From Candidatus Fermentibacteraceae bacterium (GTDB lineage Bacteria > Fermentibacterota > Fermentibacteria > Fermentibacterales > JCC-6): a stretch of DNA of 64,000 nucleotides. The stretch covers positions 1 through 64,000 of the forward strand of contig JADGDO010000007.1 of assembly GCA_016744855.1 (NCBI GenBank), in the 5' to 3' direction. A program made the position numbers and the translations under genes. This document shows positions 42,769 to 52,159 of the stretch, piece by piece (within the stretch, counting starts at the first letter, position 1; every line of letters starts with the position of its first letter). The notes under the pieces are model-generated. The model saw only the letters and a list, made by a program, of their open reading frames with translations. It had not been told where the DNA came from and made no database searches.

Positions 42769-43026
42769 TCAGTTCGAGTAACACCTGCTCTTGGGTCCTG
42801 AGCCTTTGTGTTCCTCAATTCTTTCCGGAACAAGATCCTTCTTCTCAATAGCTGACAGAAATGCTACTCTGTCATCAATTTTAACCGAAATACACATTCC
42901 GCAATCAGTGGAAAGATGCCTCGGGATTGGAACCATCCTGCATGGAACACCACATTTTCTAGCGGCTCGCTCAGCAGAAAGTACATGGGTCATAGATTTA
43001 AATATCATATACAGGTGATCATTCAC
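42769..43026 (-). CDS. DUF3343 protein, second copy
   Basis: 85 aa with the same pattern as 32371-32598: a start like MIFKSMTHVLSAERAARKCG, then CRMVPIPRHLSTDCGMCISV. The S/T-x-x-C-G-x-C element is conserved between the copies, while the C-terminal tails differ. It overlaps the cysteine desulfurase gene by 8 bp, so a carrier paired with its sulfur or selenium donor is a natural reading. It is the last gene of a long minus-strand chain. Confidence 0.83.
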   Translation of the reverse strand: MNDHLYMIFKSMTHVLSAERAARKCGVPCRMVPIPRHLSTDCGMCISVKIDDRVAFLSAIEKKDLVPERIEEHKGSGPKSRCYSN

Positions 43027-44158
43027 TGTAATTCCTTACAGCTTCGAGTGTGTTTTCAATTTCATCCATTGTTGTAAATATTCCCGGACTTAACCTAACC
43101 GTTCCACCCGGGAAAGTACCGATTGTTCTGTGTGCCGAAGCAGCACAATGAAAACCATGACGACAACAGATGTTGTGCTCTCGTGACAAATAGTCGGCAA
43201 TGGATGCGGTGCATGAATCTGCAAGAGTAAATGAGACAACAGCTGTCCACAATTTATCCGGCAAGGGTTTGAAAACGGTAGCACCGGGTATCGCCTCAAT
43301 GCCTCTGGCAAGTTTGCCGGCGATGAGCATTTTTCTTTTATAAATCTCGTCAAGCCCAATGGAATTCAAGTACTCAATCCCGGCAAGAAGACCCGCAAGC
43401 CCAGGGCCATTCATGGTACCAGCTTCGAGTCGGTCGGGCATAAAATCAGGGTGTCTTGACTCTTCAGATAAGCTTCCCGTTCCACCTTGTGCAAGTGACT
43501 GAATCCGATTTGTGTCGAAGGAATCAGAAAAGGCCATGCCTCCAGTTCCCGGAACACCCAGCAAACCCTTGTGACCGGTAAAAGCAATAATATCAGGGCC
43601 CTGAGCGAAAGTGATCGGAACAATACCAGCGCTCTGTGCAACATCGAGGAGAAAAACAGTTCCGTTTGAGCGGCATATTTCTGAAATTGAAACAACATCC
43701 TGAACTGTTCCAGTTACATTGGAACCGTGATTTAGAACAGCAAGTTTTGCCCCGATTATATTCTTTCTGAAGGCATCAAGATCAAGGTGTCCCCTGCTAT
43801 CGCAGGGAGAGTAAACAACATCCGCACCCTTTTCTGCAAGAGTAGTTAAAGGACGCGTTACTGCGTTGTGCTCCATTGTTGAGGAAACAACCTTGTCTCC
43901 ACTTTTAATCATTCCATGAAGTGCGATGTTGATTGCCCAGGTTACATTATGGGTGAATATGACGTTGAGGGAATTAGTGCACCCAAAAAACTGAGCTACA
44001 GCTTCTCTGCAATCAAGAACAACCCCGAGAGCATCGAGAGCGGCAGTGCAGTTCCCGCGAGCAGGACTGGCGCCGATATTTCTAACGTAATCAGAAACAG
44101 CATTTACAACAGATTCCGGCTTAGGCCATGAAGTGGACGCATTATCAAGATAAATCAC
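43019..44158 (-). CDS. Class V cysteine desulfurase family protein (possible selenium donor)
   Basis: This 379-aa PLP enzyme starts IYLDNASTSWPKPESVVNAV. TFAQGPDIIAFTGHKGLLGVPGTGG holds the PLP lysine, and the active-site region near the C-terminus reads REHNICCRHGFHCAASAHRTIGT. It resembles the group of NifS/Csd-like proteins found near DUF3343 and YedF in selenium users, so release of Se or S from selenocysteine/cysteine is likely. GTG start behind GGGGG at 5 bp. Confidence 0.85.
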   Translation of the reverse strand: MIYLDNASTSWPKPESVVNAVSDYVRNIGASPARGNCTAALDALGVVLDCREAVAQFFGCTNSLNVIFTHNVTWAINIALHGMIKSGDKVVSSTMEHNAVTRPLTTLAEKGADVVYSPCDSRGHLDLDAFRKNIIGAKLAVLNHGSNVTGTVQDVVSISEICRSNGTVFLLDVAQSAGIVPITFAQGPDIIAFTGHKGLLGVPGTGGMAFSDSFDTNRIQSLAQGGTGSLSEESRHPDFMPDRLEAGTMNGPGLAGLLAGIEYLNSIGLDEIYKRKMLIAGKLARGIEAIPGATVFKPLPDKLWTAVVSFTLADSCTASIADYLSREHNICCRHGFHCAASAHRTIGTFPGGTVRLSPGIFTTMDEIENTLEAVRNYSE

Positions 44159-44225
44159 AGATACCCCCTTTCTCTACCAGTCAAATATATGGAATTACTG
44201 AAGAAGGTCTCACCCTGTTCGTAAT

Positions 44226-45461
44226 CTAGTTACGATGCACACTCTCTCTGAATTCAACAAGAGCTTCTGCCAGATAATTATACTGCTCAGGATCATTGTA
44301 GAGCTGTGCTGAAATCCGTATCAGATGCCTCTCTCCATTACCTGTTTCTGCAACCGGTACGACAATACCCTTTTCAAGTTTCAGCCAGCGCTGCAGAGGG
44401 TCGATTCTATCCGGCTTCCTGGAAATATCCGGCTTGTAGCCGTCAAGAGGTATGCAGGCCATGGAACCAACCATTGAATCAGGACAGGGAAAGTCTGTTT
44501 CCAGTGCCGAACAGATTACACTTCTGGCATGCAGGGCTTTTTCTCGGTTTTCTTCCATTACTCCAGGCCAGCCTCTGCTGCTAAGGCTCTCCATGAAATC
44601 AAGAGTAAAAGGAACCAGGAGTGCTGGTGTTGGATCGGGTGTACCATTCCATCTAAAATATATCTGAAAGGGTGACATATCAGTATCAAACTCATCGGGA
44701 AGGTGGCTAATGGGAAGAGGAAGAAAATCCTTCTGAAAATCAGGATTGACATACAAAACAGCAGCTGATCGGGGGCTGCAAATCCACTTGTGACAATTCC
44801 CTACATAAGCCAGGCAGCCAAGTTCCTTTAAACAGAGTGCAACCTGTCCAGGGCCGTGAGCTCCATCAACAACTGTTTTCACTCCCATCTCGGCCAAGAG
44901 ATTAATGATTCTTTTCAACGGCAAAATCATACCTGTAGAGCTTACAATATGATCAATCAGTGCAAATTTTGTAGAGGGGGTAACAGCGTCAGCGAAAGCA
45001 TCGAGTATCTCATCTTCCGAAACAACAGGAAACGGAAGATTGATAAGCTGCACGGAAGCCCCTTTGTGCTTAGCATTGACCCTGAGTGAATTCATGGAGG
45101 CGAAATACTCGTGATCTGTAACCAGAACACCATCCCCCGGTTTTAGCGGTAGATTGTGCAGTATTGTATTTATACCAACAGTAGTATTCTCAACAAACGC
45201 AATTGATCCCGGTTCTGCACCGGTGAAATGCTCCATTCTGTTAATCGCAGAAGTTTGAAGAGGGAAATACTCACTCAATATAAATTCCATGGGATCAGAT
45301 TCGATCCACCTGAGAAGCTTCTCTCGTTCACTTATTACTGGAAGAGGACAGGCTCCGAATGAACCGTGATTGAGAAAAACTGTACCTTCCCTGAAAGCCC
45401 AGTGATTTCCGGCGGTGCTGCCCTTCAAACTCTTATGAATATGCACAGCTGACAGATGCAA
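44226..45461 (-). CDS. Class V aminotransferase, isopenicillin-N epimerase-like
   Basis: About 400 aa. FREGTVFLNHGSFGACP at the N-terminus, IDHIVSSTGMILPLKRI, VVDGAHGPGQVALCL and the PLP-lysine motif GNCHKWICSPRSAA identify a fold-type I enzyme of the CefD-like group. True isopenicillin epimerase activity is unlikely; these proteins are often misnamed. The start is uncertain: TTG at 45461, GTG at 45446 and TTG at 45428 are all possible, and all overlap or adjoin the PEBP stop. It is 67 bp upstream of the cysteine desulfurase gene. Confidence 0.82.
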   Translation of the reverse strand: MHLSAVHIHKSLKGSTAGNHWAFREGTVFLNHGSFGACPLPVISEREKLLRWIESDPMEFILSEYFPLQTSAINRMEHFTGAEPGSIAFVENTTVGINTILHNLPLKPGDGVLVTDHEYFASMNSLRVNAKHKGASVQLINLPFPVVSEDEILDAFADAVTPSTKFALIDHIVSSTGMILPLKRIINLLAEMGVKTVVDGAHGPGQVALCLKELGCLAYVGNCHKWICSPRSAAVLYVNPDFQKDFLPLPISHLPDEFDTDMSPFQIYFRWNGTPDPTPALLVPFTLDFMESLSSRGWPGVMEENREKALHARSVICSALETDFPCPDSMVGSMACIPLDGYKPDISRKPDRIDPLQRWLKLEKGIVVPVAETGNGERHLIRISAQLYNDPEQYNYLAEALVEFRESVHRN

Positions 45462-45879
45462 CTCCCAGTATATGACCTTCCATGAATTTGAGGAGCATTG
45501 AAGCTGTGACTTCCTCTTCCTCTATCTCCAGTCTCTGATCAAGAGCGTACAAAGTGAAATTCAGAGATAGATCAGGAAGTTTCTCCGCAGGACCGGTCCA
45601 ACCGGTGCCAAGAAGATCATTTACCCCCTGAGACATCCCACCGGGAAGAATCTTTTCTGCAGGAAGTCTACCGTAAATCGTTTTGTTGTTGTTCGGGATA
45701 TTCCATAACACCCAGTGAACCTTGTTTCTCGATGAAGTACAAATAATGGAGAGAGACTGAGTTCCTTCAGGTTCCTCTGCCCACCCAAAAGGCGGAGAAG
45801 CATTGAGACCGGAAAGTGTATACCAACCCGGAAGATAACCACCCTCGGTGAAAGCACTGCTACAAATTTTAAATTCCAT
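45433..45879 (-). CDS. YbhB/YbcL family PEBP-like protein
   Basis: 148 aa using the ATG at 45879, which has GGAAGGA upstream; the longer frame starts at a GTG. The PEBP pattern is seen in LSGLNASPPFGWAEEPEGTQSLSIIC (in part), HWVLWNIP and GWTGPAEKLPDLSLNFTLYALD. Members bind phosphate-containing ligands; the bacterial role is unclear. It lies between the CDF transporter and the class V aminotransferase. Confidence 0.88.
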   Translation of the reverse strand: MEFKICSSAFTEGGYLPGWYTLSGLNASPPFGWAEEPEGTQSLSIICTSSRNKVHWVLWNIPNNNKTIYGRLPAEKILPGGMSQGVNDLLGTGWTGPAEKLPDLSLNFTLYALDQRLEIEEEEVTASMLLKFMEGHILGVASVSCAYS

Positions 45880-45927
45880 ATAAAATCCTTCCTTCCTCAC
45901 TGTGTAAGAACATATTCATTCGATTCC

Positions 45928-46878
45928 CTACTGTAAATACCCATGCTTACCGGGACTATGACAATTATCTACGTCTCCACAGGGGGAATATGGTTCTATT
46001 CGAGCAATTACATCCCTTATTGAAGAATCACTGTTCATAATACTGTCTTCTACTTGTCTGCCAATAATGTATCCCTGTTGAACTGTGTACTCTGCTTCAA
46101 CCTGAATGTGAAGGTCAACATATATACCCCCACCCTGCATCCTTGCGCGAAATCTATGAATATTGATTACTCCATTTACGGATTGCGCTACCTTCACCAT
46201 TTTTTCGATTACTTCGGAGGGAGGAGCTGAGTTGGTAACCTCTCCTATAACGGGTTTCAAAACATTCCATCCGGATTTGATTATGAAAATGGATACAACT
46301 GCTCCTCCGATACTATCGAGAAACATCATCGATCTGCTAATCATCGATGCGCTAATAGCCAGAAGAACAGGGATTGAACTGAATCCATCTGATCGGTGAT
46401 GCCAGGCGTTAGCTGCTAGAGCACCAGATCCTGTATCCCTTGCTTTTTTCAATGTCCAGCGAAAAAGAATTTCCTTTGCGGCAAGAGATACTGTAGCAAC
46501 CAATAGGGCAAACACCCCTGGCTTGAGGGTTGAATTCTCGCTTCCCAGTGCGTTCAGAGAATCGTAGGCAATACCAATTCCAGTAGCTAAAAGCATTAAA
46601 CCAATAAATAAACTCACGACCGTTTCGATACCCTTGTGACCGAGTGGATGTGTCTCATCGGGGGGTCTGCACCAGAATCTGGCACCAACAATAACTGCAA
46701 TATCTGTTGTAAGGTCAGACAGGCTGTGTACAGCGTCAGCAATGAGAGCTCTACTACCTGCTAGAACCCCGGCATATCCTTTAAGGATCGCAAGAAGAAT
46801 GTTTACAATCAGCCCTGCAACAGCCGTACGTTGTATTTCTTTAGCTACCTGAGGAAAGTCTTGAGATATATTCTGCAT
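45928..46878 (-). CDS. Cation diffusion facilitator (CDF) transporter
   Basis: 316 aa with about six membrane segments. The metal site in the second half of the pattern GSRALIADAVHSLSDLTTDIAVIVGARF (in part) has the conserved HxxxD, and HPLGHKGIETVVSLFIGL follows. The C-terminal cytoplasmic metallochaperone-like domain ends in a His/Cys-rich tail (CGDVDNCHSPGKHGYLQ). Exports Zn2+, Fe2+ or Mn2+ by proton exchange; specificity is not certain. It overlaps the M20 gene by 38 bp. Confidence 0.92.
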   Translation of the reverse strand: MQNISQDFPQVAKEIQRTAVAGLIVNILLAILKGYAGVLAGSRALIADAVHSLSDLTTDIAVIVGARFWCRPPDETHPLGHKGIETVVSLFIGLMLLATGIGIAYDSLNALGSENSTLKPGVFALLVATVSLAAKEILFRWTLKKARDTGSGALAANAWHHRSDGFSSIPVLLAISASMISRSMMFLDSIGGAVVSIFIIKSGWNVLKPVIGEVTNSAPPSEVIEKMVKVAQSVNGVINIHRFRARMQGGGIYVDLHIQVEAEYTVQQGYIIGRQVEDSIMNSDSSIRDVIARIEPYSPCGDVDNCHSPGKHGYLQ

Positions 46879-48154
46879 AAAACTTCACACACCTTATGTA
46901 ATCTGAAACAGCGATACTCTCATCGACAGAGTGAAGGGCTCCGATACCCCTCTGACTCAGGTGCACCGGAAGAAATCGGTAGACATTCTGAGCTATCATG
47001 CAATACCTTCTGGAATCGGTGGCAGCTGGAAAAACCCCACACCTGAATCCGGTGCCGGGAAGCATATTGTGCTGTATAGAAGCTTTTAATGCCCGATAAT
47101 CTTCAGTGATCGTACTTGATATTATTGAAGGTTCTGAAACGCTAGTATTGTCTAGAAGCTCCACAGATATACCCAACGGCCCAACAATAGAGTCGATAAA
47201 GTTATGAACCTCAGCGACCGAGTTTCCAGGCGATGGTCTCGTGTTAATTGTTACAGAGGCTGAAGCGGGCAGCACATTCTCCTTGCAGCCACCTGATACA
47301 ATGGTCGGAGCAAAAGTAGTCTGAAGCATTGTGGAGGAGCGTATCTCCTCAGGCATATCCGGCAGTGGCATTGATGCATTTTCGAGGGCTGTTATTCCTC
47401 TGGAAAGAGTGCCGATTGCTGTTCTCTGGGGAGGTACTGAAGAATGCCCTTGAACAGCATCTGCAGTCAGGCAGAAAGAAGCATACCCCTTCTCTGCAAT
47501 GGCTAGCTCTGCTACGAAACCTCCGTCAGAATCAGAATAGATGTATCCACCTTCATCAAGCACGCTGCTGCATCTGATACCTCGTTTTTTCAAGCTTTCC
47601 GCAATTGCTTTAGCACCAAAAAAACCACCCACTTCCTCATCGTGACCGAAAGCGAGAAAAACAGTCCTCTTGGGCTTAAAACCACTTGCAAGAAGAAAGG
47701 AAACGGCTTCCAGCATTCCAGCGAATCCGCATTTGTAATCAAGCGTTCCTCTTCCCCATATCCTCTCTTCAGCCAGCTCTGCACCGAAAGGATCATGAGA
47801 CCAGCTGTCAGGATCGCCCACTGGAACTACATCCTGATGCGCTGTGAGCATTACCGGCTTAAGCGAGACTGATGAATCGCCCTGCCATTTTAAAAGAATT
47901 GATGCACCGCCATGAATTTCTAAATCAAGTGATGAAAAAACAGTAGGCCATGCTCTTTCAGAGAAATACCGCATACTGTGGAATGGTTCTAGTGAGAATG
48001 TCTCAGGAGCCGATAAGGTCTTGAATTTGATTGTGCCGCAAAAACGACCGATTGCTTCACTGATATCACCGGGGGAGAGATTCAATCTCCCCCGGTGGTT
48101 ATCACTGCTAATTGGTAACATTAACCCATTTGATGTTGAAACCTTCATAGCCAA
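46841..48154 (-). CDS. M20-family metallopeptidase (carboxypeptidase S-like)
   Basis: 437 aa. The zinc ligands and catalytic residues are visible: MLTAHQDVVPV, RGTLDYKCGFAGML, FGHDEEVGGFFGA (catalytic Glu) and SSVLDEGGYIY. A dimerisation domain with QGHSSVPPQRTAIG lies between. The start is uncertain. ATG 48154 or 48121 both overlap the upstream gene, and a 12-bp hairpin (48067-48097) falls within the first codons. Confidence 0.9.
   Translation of the reverse strand: MAMKVSTSNGLMLPISSDNHRGRLNLSPGDISEAIGRFCGTIKFKTLSAPETFSLEPFHSMRYFSERAWPTVFSSLDLEIHGGASILLKWQGDSSVSLKPVMLTAHQDVVPVGDPDSWSHDPFGAELAEERIWGRGTLDYKCGFAGMLEAVSFLLASGFKPKRTVFLAFGHDEEVGGFFGAKAIAESLKKRGIRCSSVLDEGGYIYSDSDGGFVAELAIAEKGYASFCLTADAVQGHSSVPPQRTAIGTLSRGITALENASMPLPDMPEEIRSSTMLQTTFAPTIVSGGCKENVLPASASVTINTRPSPGNSVAEVHNFIDSIVGPLGISVELLDNTSVSEPSIISSTITEDYRALKASIQHNMLPGTGFRCGVFPAATDSRRYCMIAQNVYRFLPVHLSQRGIGALHSVDESIAVSDYIRCVKFYAEYISRLSSGS
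48067..48097. repeat. Perfect 12-bp inverted repeat near the M20 start
   Basis: CACCGGGGGAGA/TCTCCCCCGGTG with a 7-nt loop, 10 bp after the stop of the zinc-ribbon gene. No T tract follows on either strand. It may be an attenuator, an mRNA processing hairpin, or chance within the coding sequence. Confidence 0.6.
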
Positions 48155-49037
48155 GAGAATCAGTAGCTACTGAAACACTCTCAGCAATAATCATCGCTTC
48201 TCCGAATGTCGACTCTGATGGGAAAAGAAGAGTAATATGAACAGGTCGATCTTCTGTATTTCTGCTGTTTATTGTTCTTACAGCCTGATTCATGCCACGA
48301 GTGAATACTCTTTGATCAAACCCGTAGCCACCCGAGGGCTCAACAATATCCTTGTTGAATTCCTCTATGATGCACCTGAACCACTCATCGGTAAAGAGAA
48401 TCTTAAGCTCTACAGGCTGCACTTCTGCCGAATCATCAGCAACTGGAAGAATAGCAACAGCGAGGTAAGTGGTTTCTGTAGAATCTGTCCATGCGAAGAG
48501 AGAATCAGGAACCAGTGCTCTGAAATCATTACTGTTGATTTTCTGCAACATGTAGTTTACGACAGGTTGAATTGACATAGAGCCTCTTCCGAGGAACGAT
48601 ACTCCTGTACCCTCAGGAATCAGAGAAAGGTCGACATTTGTTCTGGGAGAAGCGGAAGTGCCCTCTTCATTAAAGACATACACAATATCTGTACCAAGAA
48701 TTATAGGTAGTGAATCGAGCGGGATCTCCTCCACAATAATTTCATGTGATACACCTGTATCCGGCTCATATTCAGCCCTGTCAAAATTACTCACAATAAG
48801 AAATGCAGAAGCAGCACCTACAAGAAAAACTAAAAAACCGATAACACCGGATCTTGTTTTGTGAGGAGAGGTAAGTTCAGGGATTTTGCAGCTGTCATCA
48901 TCTCCATTTTTTATTGGAGTCTGTAAAGCAGCCCTCTGATCTTTCATTGGCTCATTCTGCGAGTCGAGCTTGAATCCGCAATTATCACATTTGCCGGTAT
49001 TTCTATGGTTATCGTGACCGCAATCTCTACAGCGCAT
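48108..49037 (-). CDS. Zinc-ribbon membrane protein of unknown function
   Basis: 309 aa. N-terminal zinc ribbon (MRCRDCGHDN...KCDNCGFKLD, CxxC twice), a charged linker, one membrane segment (SGVIGFLVFLVGAASAFLIV) and an extracytoplasmic domain of about 210 residues with no recognised motif (ends SLGYEGFNIKWVNVTN). I do not recognise it. It shares one base with the PPIase lipoprotein gene, so it probably works in the envelope with it. Confidence 0.75.
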   Translation of the reverse strand: MRCRDCGHDNHRNTGKCDNCGFKLDSQNEPMKDQRAALQTPIKNGDDDSCKIPELTSPHKTRSGVIGFLVFLVGAASAFLIVSNFDRAEYEPDTGVSHEIIVEEIPLDSLPIILGTDIVYVFNEEGTSASPRTNVDLSLIPEGTGVSFLGRGSMSIQPVVNYMLQKINSNDFRALVPDSLFAWTDSTETTYLAVAILPVADDSAEVQPVELKILFTDEWFRCIIEEFNKDIVEPSGGYGFDQRVFTRGMNQAVRTINSRNTEDRPVHITLLFPSESTFGEAMIIAESVSVATDSLGYEGFNIKWVNVTN

Positions 49038-50719
49038 TAATGAACCTCCAATGAACTCTCGGCGGTTGAGGCTGAATCTTCTTCTAAAGGCAGATAAAAA
49101 CCTTCAAAATACTCCTCATTAACGTATAAATGATACTCACTGGACAAGCTATCCACAAGAGTTTTGATTGCTTCAGTTTCGGCTCTCTGTGCTACTTCTG
49201 CAGAAACTCTATCTCTAATTTCTTCCAGCTCAGGAACGTGTTCTTCGTTTACAGAGTCCAAGCGAAACCAAAGGGCGGTTGAATCAGTGAGTGTAACAAT
49301 GGCTTCCTCGTTAGGTAAGAGAGTGAAGAGAGTCTCTCTGTTATCTTCGGGAATCATGGCTCTTGGTACAGGATTTGTAATTGTTTCCTCCCCCTCTGCA
49401 AGGATTGGAGGGAACAGTTCAAACTGGTCAATATTAGCAAGCATGTCTTCCCCTGAAGCCATCAGCTCGTCAGCTGCCTCAATTTTTTCAGAATTACTGA
49501 GGTAGAGTGTGTGAAAGACGCGGGTTTCCGGCACCGGGATGTCGTCCCTAATCTCCATGTAAACAGCTTGGACTGCAGCAGGATCAACATCAATTCTCAC
49601 AGCTATCACGTCTTCGTAATACCTGTCAAGAAGAATCTCCCAGCGCTTGGTATTCAGTCTTTTCTCTATTTCTGGAATGGTATCCAAACCTAATTCAATT
49701 GCTTCCTGCATCTCAATATCAAACATAGCAAGCCTTATGGAATAAACTGCCAGCCACTCAGCATCGTTGGTGACTCTCGGAAAATTAGCAGGAAGCCCGG
49801 TTATGTTTTGTGTAACAGAGAAGATATCTCTTGATCCACCTTCCCAGGTGACTACAGTCATGGTATCCTCGACTGCCTCAAAAATACCGAACATTCTTCC
49901 CCGGGAATCAGCTCTATCTGCCATCAGATTGAGAACATCCATGTCTACTTCAACATTGTAAGCTACCTTTAGACTATCCTCAAGAACTATCTTTCTAGCT
50001 TCTCTCTCGCGGGAAAGCAGCATAGTAGCGATTCTCTGTGAATCAGTCTCAAAAGAAGGAGCGTCATAAGTCCACATTGAATCAATCTGAAGCATACGCC
50101 ATCCAAGAGCTATAGGGAAAGGATCAATAATATCACCTTCACTAGCAGTCATAAGAAACTCTAAATCATTAACATTGGAGTAGCTTCTCTCATTCAGAGT
50201 TATTCTACCACTAGTCCTGCGGACAATGTCATCCATACCAAGCTCGAGTGCAAATGTGGAAAGGTGTGCCCCTTCCGTTACCAATGTGCGAACACTGTCC
50301 ATAAGAAGACTGTCGCTATGGTAGAAACTGGTATATGAAACACCGGTACCCATTCTTGACCAGAAATTTCTGGCTTCCTCTGGACCCACTTCAACCATTC
50401 CAAGGTAGAAGTTCAACCATTCTGTTTGCAATACTTCTCTGGATCTTTCATGGGTGAGTCTTAATACTTGCCTGTCTTCACCTATTCCGAGATCAAGAGC
50501 ATGAGTAATGAACAACTCTCTCGCTATAACATTGTCTTTGAAAACACCAATAGATAAAGAATCTCCGCGGTACCTCTCAAAGGACTGCCCTATATCTTCA
50601 GGAAAAATTGTTCGATCCCCAACAGAGATTACTGAACCGTCAGCACCATCTTGAAAGGTCTTGCCACAACCTGAGAACAGGAGTGTAACGGCAACAGCAA
50701 GAAACACAAAATATCTCAT
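49037..50719 (-). CDS. Lipoprotein with PPIase (SurA/PrsA-like) architecture
   Basis: About 560 aa. Signal peptide with lipobox LFSGC; the ATG at 50719 has GGAG at 8 bp. The N-terminal part resembles SurA_N-like chaperone helices (DNVIARELFITHALDLGIGED). Two regions look like parvulin domains (RTSGRITLNERSYSNVNDLEF...GDIIDPFPIALGWRMLQID, and RVFHTLYLSNSEKIEAADEL). Likely folds exported proteins. No strong parvulin active-site signature, so the isomerase activity is uncertain. First gene of an eight-gene chain. Confidence 0.75.
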   Translation of the reverse strand: MRYFVFLAVAVTLLFSGCGKTFQDGADGSVISVGDRTIFPEDIGQSFERYRGDSLSIGVFKDNVIARELFITHALDLGIGEDRQVLRLTHERSREVLQTEWLNFYLGMVEVGPEEARNFWSRMGTGVSYTSFYHSDSLLMDSVRTLVTEGAHLSTFALELGMDDIVRRTSGRITLNERSYSNVNDLEFLMTASEGDIIDPFPIALGWRMLQIDSMWTYDAPSFETDSQRIATMLLSREREARKIVLEDSLKVAYNVEVDMDVLNLMADRADSRGRMFGIFEAVEDTMTVVTWEGGSRDIFSVTQNITGLPANFPRVTNDAEWLAVYSIRLAMFDIEMQEAIELGLDTIPEIEKRLNTKRWEILLDRYYEDVIAVRIDVDPAAVQAVYMEIRDDIPVPETRVFHTLYLSNSEKIEAADELMASGEDMLANIDQFELFPPILAEGEETITNPVPRAMIPEDNRETLFTLLPNEEAIVTLTDSTALWFRLDSVNEEHVPELEEIRDRVSAEVAQRAETEAIKTLVDSLSSEYHLYVNEEYFEGFYLPLEEDSASTAESSLEVH

Positions 50720-50818
50720 CAAAATTGCTCCATTCCAAATTAGAAATTTACTGTTTTACAAGCATTACAGATATCATTATTGTTACCCTTTCAAACCGAA
50801 TTGTCAACAGGAGGTAAA

Positions 50819-52159
50819 ATGACTTTCTTTATCTGTATGCTCTTCCCGATATTTATGTCTTCGCAGCTATCAGCAAGTACTCCCTCTTCATGGGATACAG
50901 GCATTCTGGTTGCCGACGCAGGGACCGGAGAGGTACTGGTAAATGTAAATGCTGATACTCCGTTCAGACCCGCAAGCACCGTTAAAGCAATTACAACTCT
51001 GACGGCTCTGAACACCCTGGGAGCTGCACATGTTTACAGGACGGTCATCCATGTTGATACGCTTTCCAACAGCCTTTTTCTTGTAGGCTCAGGAGCTCCA
51101 CTTCTTTCTGCGGAGGATGTGACCAGAGCGGCAATGGAAACTGTAGCAATTCTTCCTTACAGAGATGAATGGAATCTTTTTCTTGATCCTTCAGCAATAA
51201 CAGGGGAATCACACCTGCCGGGCTGGGATGAAGCTGACTGGAACAGAACCTACTGCCCTCCGGTCGAACCTCTTTGCATTGGAGACAATGTACTCGAAAT
51301 AGTAGTTGCATCTGTCAATGGCACACTCAATCTGTTTACATATCCCCCACTACCTGGATTGCAGATTTATCAAGGTAACCTAGTGACTGGTCATTCAACA
51401 TCAATTACAGCTATCGGTGGGAATTGGGAGACTGGTCGGTCTGAGATGACTTTATCTGGAACAATAGCAAATGGAACTCGTGAAATTCTCTACAAACCAT
51501 TCGCAGGAGCTCCAGGAGAGCTTGCTCTGATTCTGGAAGACCAGCTGGTGACCTGGGGTGTAAATGCAAGTTATTCCGGTATCGAAGAAGCAGATTTATC
51601 ACTACCTCAAACTGCTGTTATGTATTCGGATCCACTCTGGATTATCCTTGGTTCAATGAATAAATGGAGCAGAAACATTGTTGCAGAACAGATACTTAGA
51701 ACAGTCGCGAACAGGGAAACAGGAGAAGCGGGTTCAACAAGAGCAGGGTGCGACATTGCAGGAGCACTTCTGGACAGTCTTGTTCCAGGAGCAGAGGGGT
51801 GGCAACTAGCAGATGGATCCGGTCTTTCAAGACTGAATCTTATAACACCAAGACAGCTTGTTGAGGTATTCAGAGCTGGAGCTGGATCACTGGAATTCGG
51901 ACCGGAATTTCTTGCTTCATTCCCGGTGAACGGTGTGGACGGAACCCTTTCAAGAAGAATGAGTGATCTACCTGCAGGGGCATTCAGAGGGAAAACAGGT
52001 TCTCTGAATGATACCTGTACTATCGCAGGTATCCTTACCACCCAAGACGGAAGAAGGCTGGCTCTGGCAATATTTCTGGAGTTTCCACGTGGACAAATAT
52101 GGAGAGCCAGAGCCTGGCAGGATAGATATATTGAATCCCTATACTACGGTCTTACTTGA
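50819..52159 (+). CDS. dacB: D-alanyl-D-alanine carboxypeptidase (peptidase S13, PBP4 type)
   Basis: 446 aa. Signal peptide (FFICMLFPIFMSSQLSAS), then the class C PBP motifs SxxK (RPASTVKAI), SxN (LGSMNKWSRN) and KTG (RGKTGSLNDT), with the large insertion between the first two typical of S13. It trims or cuts peptidoglycan stem peptides in the periplasm. The ATG at 50819 has a perfect AGGAGG. It diverges from the PPIase gene and overlaps efp by 8 bp at the 3' end (convergent). Confidence 0.92.
   Translation: MTFFICMLFPIFMSSQLSASTPSSWDTGILVADAGTGEVLVNVNADTPFRPASTVKAITTLTALNTLGAAHVYRTVIHVDTLSNSLFLVGSGAPLLSAEDVTRAAMETVAILPYRDEWNLFLDPSAITGESHLPGWDEADWNRTYCPPVEPLCIGDNVLEIVVASVNGTLNLFTYPPLPGLQIYQGNLVTGHSTSITAIGGNWETGRSEMTLSGTIANGTREILYKPFAGAPGELALILEDQLVTWGVNASYSGIEEADLSLPQTAVMYSDPLWIILGSMNKWSRNIVAEQILRTVANRETGEAGSTRAGCDIAGALLDSLVPGAEGWQLADGSGLSRLNLITPRQLVEVFRAGAGSLEFGPEFLASFPVNGVDGTLSRRMSDLPAGAFRGKTGSLNDTCTIAGILTTQDGRRLALAIFLEFPRGQIWRARAWQDRYIESLYYGLT

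Noticed and set aside
44226-45461. Isopenicillin N epimerase as a literal function
   Set aside because: The fold and PLP motif fit the group, but there is no beta-lactam biosynthesis context; the name is a common over-annotation.
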